A stretch of DNA of 6,156 bases from Planctomycetaceae bacterium (GTDB lineage: Bacteria; Planctomycetota; Planctomycetia; Pirellulales; UBA1268). The notes under the pieces were generated by a model. The model had not been told where the DNA came from, did no database searches, and saw only the letters and a list, made by a program, of their open reading frames with translations. Below, in pieces: positions 1 through 5,302 of the stretch. The stretch's first letter is position 1, and the number at the start of each line of letters is the position of its first letter. The translations under genes and the position numbers were made by a program. The stretch lies in the NCBI GenBank assembly GCA_947464585.1, contig CANHYS010000148.1, positions 1 through 6,156 of the forward strand, read 5' to 3'.

Positions 1-449
1 ACCTCGTCGATGACGTGGAACGGACTCACATGAAAGGTCGCGGCGTTCGTGAGCTGGGTCTTCGTCCGGATCCGGAAGACGTGCTCTCCCGGAGGACAGT
101 CCGGCGCGATCTCGAAGGTGCACTTCACCGTGCCGTGCTCGAACTTGCCTTCATAGGAGATGTCGACGGCCTTGATGCCAGGCCGGTAGAAGATGAACTC
201 CTGCGGGTCGGCGATGTAGTTGCCGGAGATCTTGACCTCGACCGTGGACCCCTTCTGGCCGCACCGAGGCCGCACCGAGTTGAAGTTGTTCCAGTGGGCC
301 TCCGCAGGCCGGGCTGCCACGGCGACGCAGACAACCGTGGCAGCGATCACCACCCAGATCCGCGCCATCCAGATCCGCGCCATCCAGGTCCGCGCCATCC
401 AACGCTCCACCAACGAGCCGCGAACCGCGGCAGCATATCCAGCGACCAT
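1..449 (-). CDS. Exported PPC-type planctomycete protein, 5' part only (runs off left edge)
   Basis: This reading frame stays open for 149 codons from an ATG at 449 to the window edge, so the C-terminal part is missing. A GGGAG Shine-Dalgarno lies 7 nt before the ATG. In-frame ATGs at 398, 383 and 368 are alternatives, and 398 has its own GGAG 6 nt upstream. Residues 33-46 are a hydrophobic signal-peptide core (starting VVIAATVVCV), followed by a likely signal peptidase I site AEA|HW at 51/52. The mature part begins HWNNFNSVRPRCGQKGSTVE and contains a Y88-R-P-G-I motif, then CPPGEHVFRIRT at 118-129 and a closing FHVSPFHVIDE. I recognise this pattern as the IPT/TIG-like N-terminal domain of planctomycete proteins that usually continue into pre-peptidase C-terminal (PPC) domains; those domains are not visible here. 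The gene starts 86 bp after the DUF1501 stop on the same strand, a common pairing in planctomycetes, so the two are probably co-transcribed. It is likely exported or surface-located. The function is unknown. Confidence 0.8.
   Translation of the reverse strand, partial: MVAGYAAAVRGSLVERWMARTWMARIWMARIWVVIAATVVCVAVAARPAEAHWNNFNSVRPRCGQKGSTVEVKISGNYIADPQEFIFYRPGIKAVDISYEGKFEHGTVKCTFEIAPDCPPGEHVFRIRTKTQLTNAATFHVSPFHVIDE
354..398 (-). repeat. Three tandem 15-bp repeats in a signal-peptide n-region
   Basis: Three adjacent 15-bp units (354-368, 369-383, 384-398; plus-strand CCAGATCCGCGCCAT) differ by a single base in the third. Read on the minus strand in the frame of the exported protein, each unit encodes MAR(I/T)W, so the n-region contains that pentapeptide three times and three in-frame ATGs. 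The length is a multiple of three, so gain or loss of a unit would keep the frame. Confidence 0.9.
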
Positions 450-505
450 GGCATGTCTCCCGTGTCTTCCCACGCACCCACCCCGACAGAAAAGCTCGCC
501 ACAAA

Positions 506-523
506 GCCGGCCGTCACGCCGGC
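506..523 (-). other. GC-rich hairpin between DUF1501 and PPC-type gene
   Basis: Two copies of the self-complementary hexamer GCCGGC are separated by 6 nt, which gives a six-pair all-GC stem. On the minus strand it is followed by TTTGTGG and, further on, CTTTTC. It lies between the DUF1501 stop and the next start. It could be a weak attenuator or processing site, but the U-tract is too poor to call a terminator. Confidence 0.3.
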
Positions 524-535
524 CGCCATCCCGAC

Positions 536-1894
536 TCAGCTGAGAATGGCCTTGACGAGATTGCCGTCCTTGATGATCTCGATCGGCCGCGTGCCGAACG
601 CCACCAGTTCCTTGTTGGCATCGATGCCGAGCTGGTTGTAGATCGTGAACTGCAGGTCCTCCAGCGGCACCGCATCCCGCGCCGGCTCGCCGCCGGTGGA
701 GTCGCTGGCGCCGTGGATCACGCCCTTGGCGATACCGCCGCCCGCGAGCAGCATCGAATAGACCCGCGCCCAGTGGTCGCGGCCGCTCTCGCGGTTGATC
801 TTCGGGGTGCGGCCGAATTCGCTCGTCACCCAGAAGAGCGTCGTGTCGAGCATGCCGCGACGGTCGAGATCGGTGACGAGCCCCGCGATCGCGTGATCGA
901 GCGGCGCCATCTGGTCGAGGCAGCTGTTCCGCACGTCGACATGCGAATCCCAGCCGCCATATTCCACGGTGACGAACCGGGTGCCGGCCTCCACCAGCCG
1001 GCGGGCGATGATCAACCGCTCCGCCAGGCCCTTGGGGTGATACTTGCCGTCGGGGCCCTTCACGGCACCGGTCACCTCGCTGCCGTAGAGCTTGAACGTC
1101 TCCTCAGGCTCGCCCTCGAACGTGAACGCCTTCTGGGCGTTGGACGACGTGAGCAGCGTGTAGGCGCTCTTATAGAACTTGTCCATCGTGTCGAGCGTGT
1201 CGGGATCGGCTTCCAACTCCCGCATCTGCTGCTGGACCAGTTCCCGCGCCTTCTTGCGGCGGTCGAACCGGTCGAGCGAGACGCCCTCGGGAATCGAGAA
1301 GTCGCGGACCTTGAAGCCCCTGTCTTTCGGATCGGCGTTGAGCTCGAAAGGGCCGTAGGCGCTGCTCATGAAGCCGGTGCCACCGACGAACCCCGGCATG
1401 CTCGGAATCGCGATGAACGGCGGCAGGTCGCCACGCGGGCCGAGTTCGTGGGAGACGATCGACCCCATCGCCGGGTAGTCGATCACGGTGGAAGGCGTGT
1501 AGCCCTTGAAGAGGTGGTAGGTCGCCAGGCCATGGTCGGGAATCTTGCCGACGACACTCCGCACGACCGAGACCTTGTCGAGGATCTCGGCGGTCTTCGG
1601 CAGGTTTTCACTGAGGATGTCGCCGCCCTTCGTCTTCAAGACGCCGAACGAGCCGCGATACTCCGACGGCGCCTCCGGCTTCGGGTCGAACGACTCGTGG
1701 TGAGGAAAGCCGCCGGGGAGATGGAGCTGGATCACGCTGAGGGCCTTCGGAGCCCCCTTCACACCGGTGCCCGCCTCCGCGGAAAATGCCGACGTGCCAG
1801 CCTCACCGCGGGCTTCGAGCCGCAACAGATCGCCGAGCGACAGTCCGAGGGCGCCGAACACGCCAGCCCGCACGGCCTGCCGTCGGGAGGTCAT
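536..1894 (-). CDS. DUF1501 family protein with Tat signal
   Basis: This is a 452-residue DUF1501 protein, a family related in fold to sulfatases and alkaline phosphatases, abundant in planctomycetes and of unproven activity. The ATG at 1894 is preferred because GAGGGA lies 9 nt upstream and the protein then begins [20 protein letters not shown], a twin-arginine signal typical of the family. The frame stays open to 2092, and an ATG at 1972 (GGAG 7 nt upstream) would add 26 residues. Family motifs in order are [16 protein letters not shown] (57-72), [20 protein letters not shown] (115-134), [14 protein letters not shown] (140-153), YGGWDSH (312-318), SEFGRTP (358-364) and GRDHW (371-375). The Asp and His residues in the last three are those expected near the presumed active or metal site. 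The length is normal and the C-terminus looks complete. It lies 201 bp after queA and just before the PPC-type gene. Neither DUF1549 nor DUF1553, frequent partners of this family, is in the window. The family call is very secure; the substrate is unknown. Confidence 0.95.
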   Translation of the reverse strand: MTSRRQAVRAGVFGALGLSLGDLLRLEARGEAGTSAFSAEAGTGVKGAPKALSVIQLHLPGGFPHHESFDPKPEAPSEYRGSFGVLKTKGGDILSENLPKTAEILDKVSVVRSVVGKIPDHGLATYHLFKGYTPSTVIDYPAMGSIVSHELGPRGDLPPFIAIPSMPGFVGGTGFMSSAYGPFELNADPKDRGFKVRDFSIPEGVSLDRFDRRKKARELVQQQMRELEADPDTLDTMDKFYKSAYTLLTSSNAQKAFTFEGEPEETFKLYGSEVTGAVKGPDGKYHPKGLAERLIIARRLVEAGTRFVTVEYGGWDSHVDVRNSCLDQMAPLDHAIAGLVTDLDRRGMLDTTLFWVTSEFGRTPKINRESGRDHWARVYSMLLAGGGIAKGVIHGASDSTGGEPARDAVPLEDLQFTIYNQLGIDANKELVAFGTRPIEIIKDGNLVKAILS

Positions 1895-2040
1895 GGTGCG
1901 AAATCCCTCACAGCCGCCGGCATCGACACCGGTGCGACGCGATTGCCTGCGAACACGGTCTGACTGGGCCATGGCACAGCTCCAAAAACGAGGACCGACG
2001 ATGGCAACCGCCGGAAGAACGAACCTCCACCAACTGTCAT
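1891..2040 (-). CDS. Possible 49-residue leader ORF coupled to DUF1501
   Basis: An ATG at 2040 with GGAG 8 nt upstream opens a 49-codon frame. It ends in a TGA overlapping the DUF1501 ATG in the arrangement ATGA (1894-1891). Such an overlap often indicates translational coupling. The peptide begins [20 protein letters not shown] and ends AAVRDFAP; I recognise no family. Against it, the region is also open in the DUF1501 frame, high-GC DNA gives many chance ORFs, and a candidate promoter -10 at 2044-2039 would exclude the ATG from the transcript. It is treated as a candidate only. Confidence 0.22.
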   Translation of the reverse strand: MTVGGGSFFRRLPSSVLVFGAVPWPSQTVFAGNRVAPVSMPAAVRDFAP

Positions 2041-2068
2041 GATAGCATCTCCGGCCAACCGGTGCGAA
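2039..2068 (-). promoter_or_regulatory. Candidate sigma70-type promoter before DUF1501
   Basis: On the minus strand TTCGCA (2068-2063) is followed after 18 nt by TATCAT (2044-2039), matching the TTGACA/TATAAT consensus at 4 and 5 positions. It lies just after the queA stop and would give a leader of roughly 140 nt to the DUF1501 ATG at 1894. No experimental support is visible, and read-through from queA is equally possible. Confidence 0.3.
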
Positions 2069-2095
2069 GCCCAGGCGCCGGAGGCCCGCCACCCC

Positions 2096-3145
2096 CTACT
2101 CGATCAGCATCGCGTCGCCGTAGCTCAGGAACCGATACCGCTGCCGGATCGCCTCCTCGTAGGCCGTCGCGATCAGCCCGCGGGATGCGAACGTGCTCAC
2201 CAGCACCATCAGCGTCGTCCGCGGCATGTGGAAATTCGTCAGCAGGCAGTCGACGGCGCGAAACTCGAATCCAGGTCGGATGAAGAGATCGGTCGGCCCG
2301 CTCCAGGCCGCGAGCCCGCCGCCCCGGGCGGCCGTTTCGAGCGTGCGGGCGGCGGTCGTGCCGATCGCCACAACGCGGCCTCCTGCGGCCCGCGCCGCGG
2401 CGATGGCGGCAACGGTCGCCGGAGGACACTCGCACCACTCCGTGTGCATCGGGTGGTCTTCGAGCCGCTCCACCGAAATGGGCCGAAAGGTGTCGATGCC
2501 CACGTGCAGTGTCAGGCTTGCGCGGCCGATGCCGCGGGCTGCCAGTTCCGCGAGCAGTGACTCGGTGAAGTGGAGGCCGGCCGTGGGAGCCGCCGCCGCA
2601 CCAGCCTCACGGGCGAAGACGGTCTGGTAGCGCTCGAGGTCGCCCTCCTGCTCCGCGCCGCCGCGGATGTAGCCTGGCAGCGGCACGCGGCCCACGCGGG
2701 AGAGCAGCGTGGTGAACGGTTCGGCGACTTCGGGCACGGCCAGCCACGTTCCCCCTTCGGCGCGGCCCACGAGCCTGATCGCCACCGCATCGGCCCCGTC
2801 GCGGTCGGTGAGCATCACCCGCTCGCCGAGCGCTGGCCGCCCGCGGGTGCTGGCGAGCAGTTGCCATCCGCCGCTCGCCGCATCGACCCGCAGGAAGAGC
2901 CCTTCCCAACGGCCACCGGTCTTCTCGCGGCGGCCGACCAGCCTGGCGGGCACGACCCGCGTGTCGTTGACGACGACAAGGTCTCCAGGCCGCAGGATCT
3001 GGGGCAGATCGCGAACGTGCCGATGGTGCAATACACCGGTTGCGCGATCGACCACCAGCAACCGCGCCGCCGAGCGGTCGGCCAGCGGCTCCTGCGCAAT
3101 CAACTCCCGCGGCAATTCGTAGTCGTAGAGATCGGCGTCGGCCAT
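2096..3145 (-). CDS. queA: S-adenosylmethionine:tRNA ribosyltransferase-isomerase QueA
   Basis: QueA transfers and isomerises the ribosyl group of S-adenosylmethionine onto 7-aminomethyl-7-deazaguanine at the wobble position of tRNAs with GUN anticodons, forming epoxyqueuosine (EC 2.4.99.17, cytoplasmic). The 349 residues match the usual length and are collinear with the family. Motifs are DLYDYELPRELIAQEPL (5-21), GDLVVVNDTRVVPARL (54-69), LPGYI (156-160), DLERYQTVFARE (169-180), APTAGLHFTE (186-195), LHVGIDTFRPI (213-223), MHTEW (233-237), VVAIGTTAARTLE (258-270), LLTNFHMPRTTL (301-312) and the terminal YRFLSYGDAMLIE. No key segment is missing. The ATG at 3145 gives the canonical N-terminus; nearby ATGs at 3150 and 3153 are out of frame. 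There is no good Shine-Dalgarno, but a TAGAAT hexamer stands 6 nt before the ATG. It is divergent from rsmH, and no other queuosine gene is in the window. Confidence 0.98.
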   Translation of the reverse strand: MADADLYDYELPRELIAQEPLADRSAARLLVVDRATGVLHHRHVRDLPQILRPGDLVVVNDTRVVPARLVGRREKTGGRWEGLFLRVDAASGGWQLLASTRGRPALGERVMLTDRDGADAVAIRLVGRAEGGTWLAVPEVAEPFTTLLSRVGRVPLPGYIRGGAEQEGDLERYQTVFAREAGAAAAPTAGLHFTESLLAELAARGIGRASLTLHVGIDTFRPISVERLEDHPMHTEWCECPPATVAAIAAARAAGGRVVAIGTTAARTLETAARGGGLAAWSGPTDLFIRPGFEFRAVDCLLTNFHMPRTTLMVLVSTFASRGLIATAYEEAIRQRYRFLSYGDAMLIE

Positions 3146-3151
3146 CCCATC

Positions 3152-3157
3152 ATTCTA
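3152..3157 (-). promoter_or_regulatory. Candidate -10 hexamer for queA
   Basis: TAGAAT on the minus strand matches five of six bases of TATAAT and lies 6 nt upstream of the queA ATG. Transcription would then begin at or next to the start codon, giving a leaderless mRNA. No -35 match is seen at 16-18 nt; that region is occupied by a hairpin arm. Confidence 0.35.
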
Positions 3158-3168
3158 TCCGGCTTCAC

Positions 3169-3242
3169 GCGACACATGGCATCCTGCCATTGTCGCTTGG
3201 CGACCGCAGGTCGCTTGTGCTGCGCTTCGCATCCTGCGAAGC
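3169..3242. repeat. Three consecutive hairpins in the queA-rsmH divergent region
   Basis: Hairpin A has arms 3169-3181 and 3185-3196: 12 pairs, one bulged C at 3175, loop TCC. Hairpin B has arms GCGACC (3200-3205) and GGTCGC (3209-3214), loop GCA. Hairpin C has arms GCTTCGCA (3224-3231) and TGCGAAGC (3235-3242), loop TCC. All pairs are Watson-Crick, and all three loops are 3 nt. No U-tract follows on either strand, so they are not ordinary terminators. They could be operator-like sites, RNA structures or a palindromic repeat element; the sequence alone does not decide. Confidence 0.75.
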
Positions 3243-3294
3243 AGGTTGACGACGTGTTTGGGGAGCCCGTCCGGCAGCAGGGCCATACCACTGG

Positions 3295-3300
3295 TAGACT
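3295..3300 (+). promoter_or_regulatory. Candidate -10 hexamer for rsmH
   Basis: TAGACT fits a TANNNT -10 pattern and lies 7 nt before the rsmH ATG, a distance that would make the transcript leaderless. No Shine-Dalgarno precedes the ATG. A TTGACG at 3246-3251 resembles a -35 but is 43 nt away, too far to pair with this hexamer. Confidence 0.35.
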
Positions 3301-3307
3301 CATCTGC

Positions 3308-4204
3308 ATGTCGTCCAGCATCCATACCAGCGTCCTTCCCGCCGAGGTCATGTCGTTCCTGGCCGTGAAGCCCGGCATGCGAGTGGTCGACGGCACACTC
3401 GGCGGCGGCGGCCACACGCGGCTTCTCGCCGAGGCGGTGGGCCCCACGGGGCTCGTCATCGCCATCGACCGTGATCCGGAGGCCATCGCACGGGGCGCGC
3501 GGGAACTGGCGGGCCTGCCCGTCCGATTTGCCCAGGCCAACTACTGCGACGTTCCAGAGGTGCTTGACGCCCTCGCGATCGACAAGGTCCACGGCGTGCT
3601 GCTCGACGTCGGCCTCTCCAGCGATCAGCTGGCCGATGCGTCGCGAGGGTTTTCGTTCGAGTCGGACGGCCCGCTCGACCTGCGGTTCGATCCGACGGAG
3701 GGGGAGCCGGCCTGGAAGCTGGTCAACCGCATGAAGCCCGACAACCTCGCCGACATCATCTTCGAGTATGGCGAGGAGCGGTACAGCCGCCGGATCGCGC
3801 GGCGGATCGCGGCGGTGCGCGAGAAGCAGCCGATCCGTTCGGCACGCGAGTTTGCGGCAGTCGTACGATCGGCCATTCCGCGGCAGACGCCGCCGCCTCG
3901 GATCCATCCGGCTACCCGCACCTTCCAGGCGCTACGAATCGCCGTGAATCAGGAACTCAAGAGCCTCCGGATCGCGCTCGAGAGGATTCCCACCCGACTG
4001 GAGGTAGGCGGGCGGCTGGTGGTGATCTCGTTCCACTCGCTCGAAGACCGACTCGTGAAGCAGGCGTTTCGCAGCCCGCAGATCTGGGAGTGCCTGACAC
4101 GGTCGCCCGTGGAGGCCTCCGAGGAGGAGGTGCTGCGAAATCCCCGCAGTCGCTCGGCGAAACTCAGGGCTGCCCAGCTTGCCCCGCCCCCCAGCGGCGA
4201 CTGA
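3308..4204 (+). CDS. rsmH: 16S rRNA (cytosine1402-N4)-methyltransferase RsmH
   Basis: RsmH (MraW) uses S-adenosylmethionine to methylate N4 of C1402 in the decoding centre of 16S rRNA. The 298 residues are near the usual length of about 310. The ATG at 3308 gives the standard N-terminus SSIHTSVLPAEV; the frame is open far upstream, but that part is antisense to queA and resembles nothing. Visible motifs are DGTLGGGGHTRLL (28-40, SAM-binding glycine loop), AIDRDPEA (52-59), GVLLDVGLSSDQLAD (96-110), GPLDLRFD (121-128), FEYGEERYSRRIARRI (152-167), HPATRTFQALRIAVNQEL (200-217), VVISFHSLEDRLVK (238-251) and NPRSRSAKLRAAQ (278-290). Nothing essential is missing. In most bacteria the gene follows mraZ and precedes ftsL and ftsI in the dcw cluster. 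Here it is divergent from queA and followed only by a LysM gene 107 bp downstream. Confidence 0.98.
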   Translation: MSSSIHTSVLPAEVMSFLAVKPGMRVVDGTLGGGGHTRLLAEAVGPTGLVIAIDRDPEAIARGARELAGLPVRFAQANYCDVPEVLDALAIDKVHGVLLDVGLSSDQLADASRGFSFESDGPLDLRFDPTEGEPAWKLVNRMKPDNLADIIFEYGEERYSRRIARRIAAVREKQPIRSAREFAAVVRSAIPRQTPPPRIHPATRTFQALRIAVNQELKSLRIALERIPTRLEVGGRLVVISFHSLEDRLVKQAFRSPQIWECLTRSPVEASEEEVLRNPRSRSAKLRAAQLAPPPSGD

Positions 4205-4220
4205 GCCCGCCCGGCGGATC

Positions 4221-4232
4221 TGGCCGCGGCCA
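4221..4232. repeat. 12-bp perfect palindrome between rsmH and LysM gene
   Basis: TGGCCGCGGCCA is a perfect 12-bp palindrome 17 bp after the rsmH stop. In GC-rich DNA this may be chance. There is no T-tract after it, so it is not a terminator. The rest of the 107-bp gap shows no clear signal. Confidence 0.35.
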
Positions 4233-4311
4233 CGGCCGATCGATCTGGCATCAGACGGGGCAATTCACGACACTCCCGCCCCCTTCTCGGCCGCAGGCTC
4301 ACGAACGATTC

Positions 4312-5028
4312 ATGGGACGCGAAACAAAGATCCTGCTGGCGCTGCTCGCGACGCTTGCCGGCGTGTTTCTCGGCGTGCTCTCGATGAAACTGCTCGTACC
4401 GCGGCCCCCGATTGGTGCCGGACCCGACGTGCACGTCGACGTTGCCGACACCGAACAGCACGAACTGGTCGATCCGCCCTCTCCCTCTGCCTCCGGCCCC
4501 GCTGCCGGCAGTCCTGCCGTCGGCGGGGCGTCGCTCGCGGATGCCGGGCCACTCGTTCCGCCCCGCGCTCCCGAGCGCGGATTCACGCCTGAAACTGGCG
4601 ATCTGCTGCCACCCCCGATGGCACTGGAGCCCCCGGTCGGCCAGTCGCCCGGCACCTCGTCATCGACCGCCGAGATCGCGGCGAGCGGACCCGTTTCAGC
4701 AGCCGCCGTTCCAGCCGCGCCGCCGCGGCGGGATCCATTCGTAGCGCCTGCCGGACTCCAAATGCCGATCACCCAGCAACCGATCACGGAATCCGAACCG
4801 CCGGCCGAACCGCTGCCGACCTCAGCAGCGGCCTATGTGGCGAGCCCGGGCGATTCCTGGTGGGGCCTCGCGGAGCGGGCCTACGGCGACGGTCGATTGT
4901 ATCGGGCGCTCTTCGCATGGAACCGCGTGATCGATCCGCGGGTCTCCCTGGCTCCGGGCACGCGGCTCGAGATCCCGTCGCGTGCGAGGCTCGAAGCGGC
5001 TTGGCCAAAGCTGATGCCGGCTGAATGA
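4312..5028 (+). CDS. Membrane-anchored LysM domain protein
   Basis: This is a 238-residue protein with three parts. Residues 7-28 form one hydrophobic segment (ILLALLATLAGVFLGVLSMK) after a short charged MGRETK start, which suggests an N-in membrane anchor rather than a cleaved signal, since no AxA site follows. Residues 29-172 are a low-complexity linker rich in Pro, Ala and Ser. Residues 175-222 form one LysM domain (YVASPGDSWWGLAERAYGDG, then an FAWNRVI core and an APGTRLEIP end). LysM binds N-acetylglucosamine-containing glycans such as peptidoglycan, so the protein probably links the membrane to the wall from the periplasmic side. The ATG at 4312 is the only ATG, GTG or TTG in the in-frame gap after rsmH, but its Shine-Dalgarno is weak. 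The single-pass topology and the position after rsmH resemble ftsL, though no FtsL coiled coil is visible. The exact role is unknown. Confidence 0.85.
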   Translation: MGRETKILLALLATLAGVFLGVLSMKLLVPRPPIGAGPDVHVDVADTEQHELVDPPSPSASGPAAGSPAVGGASLADAGPLVPPRAPERGFTPETGDLLPPPMALEPPVGQSPGTSSSTAEIAASGPVSAAAVPAAPPRRDPFVAPAGLQMPITQQPITESEPPAEPLPTSAAAYVASPGDSWWGLAERAYGDGRLYRALFAWNRVIDPRVSLAPGTRLEIPSRARLEAAWPKLMPAE

Positions 5029-5063
5029 GACGCCGCAGTGGCGATCGGGGCGTGTGTTAGGCC

Positions 5064-5198
5064 GCATCCCGTCGCTCACGCTCAGGGCTTGCATCCCGTC
5101 GTTCACGCTCAGGGCTTCCATCCCGTCGCTCACGCTCTGGGCTTGCATCCCGTCGCTCACGCTCTGGGCTTGCATCCCGTCGCTCACGCTCAGGGCTT
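5064..5198. repeat. Five tandem 27-bp repeats
   Basis: Five head-to-tail 27-bp units (5064-5090, 5091-5117, 5118-5144, 5145-5171, 5172-5198) are followed by a fragment GCAT. Each unit holds a 20-bp core whose plus-strand form in units 1 and 5 is CCCGTCGCTCACGCTCAGGG. Variants are GTTCAC for GCTCAC in unit 2, CCA for GCA at the start of unit 3, and CTCTGG for CTCAGG in units 3 and 4. The core can fold with three outer CCC/GGG pairs, a 3x3 internal mismatch, two inner GC pairs and a TCAC loop. The repeats lie after the LysM stop and before the terminator of the converging gene. Confidence 0.93.
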
Positions 5199-5219
5199 GC
5201 ATGAGACGAGTCACGCCCC

Positions 5220-5248
5220 AAATAAAAGCCCCCGGCGTGAGCCGGGGG
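5220..5248 (-). terminator. Intrinsic terminator of the DUF1571 gene
   Basis: A perfect 8-bp stem, CCCCCGGC (5229-5236) with GCCGGGGG (5241-5248), closes a 4-nt loop. On the minus strand it is followed, after one C, by TTTTATTT (5227-5220), a good U-tract. It lies 54 bp past the DUF1571 stop. On the plus strand no U-tract follows, so it should act in one direction only. Confidence 0.88.
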
Positions 5249-5302
5249 ACTGCGGGCAACGGTGCACCGCTCGTGTCACGTCAATTCGTCAAAAAGCCCG
5301 AC

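Larger units (their letters stand above)
5029..5302. other. Convergent intergenic region between LysM and DUF1571 genes
   Basis: This 274-bp stretch separates two converging genes. It holds a tandem repeat block and a minus-strand intrinsic terminator, listed separately. Open frames run through the repeats on both strands only because the 27-bp period is a multiple of three. I see no convincing coding region and no terminator with a U-tract serving the plus-strand LysM gene. Confidence 0.7.

Noticed and set aside
347..529. Minus-strand 60-codon frame starting 7 nt after the DUF1501 stop
   Set aside because: It ends in Trp/Arg/Gly repeats produced by the 15-bp tandem units out of frame, and overlaps the better supported PPC-type gene. 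No Shine-Dalgarno of quality precedes it.
15..641. Plus-strand 208-codon frame
   Set aside because: It is opposite the PPC-type gene and the end of DUF1501, and its repeated His-Pro runs come from the 15-bp repeats read in the wrong frame.
713..1963. Long plus-strand open frame of 416 codons
   Set aside because: It lies wholly antisense to the secure DUF1501 gene, is rich in Arg, Val and Glu as expected of a shadow frame in high-GC DNA, and shows no family motif.
1895..2092. N-terminal extension of DUF1501 up to 2092
   Set aside because: The Tat signal starting at 1894 is the family N-terminus and has its own Shine-Dalgarno; the extension is Arg/Trp-rich and would bury the export signal.
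3246..3251. TTGACG as -35 box for rsmH
   Set aside because: No acceptable -10 lies 16-19 nt downstream; the nearest TAGACT is 43 nt away.
2570..3307. Upstream extension of the rsmH frame
   Set aside because: It is antisense to queA and crosses the hairpin region; RsmH family similarity begins only at MSSSIHTSVLPAEV (3308).
5064..5198. CRISPR array
   Set aside because: The units are directly adjacent with no unique spacers, so this is a simple tandem repeat.
4822..5259. Minus-strand repeat protein (SVSDGMQA units)
   Set aside because: Same reason as the plus-strand frame: an artefact of a repeat length divisible by three. It also overlaps the LysM domain in antisense.
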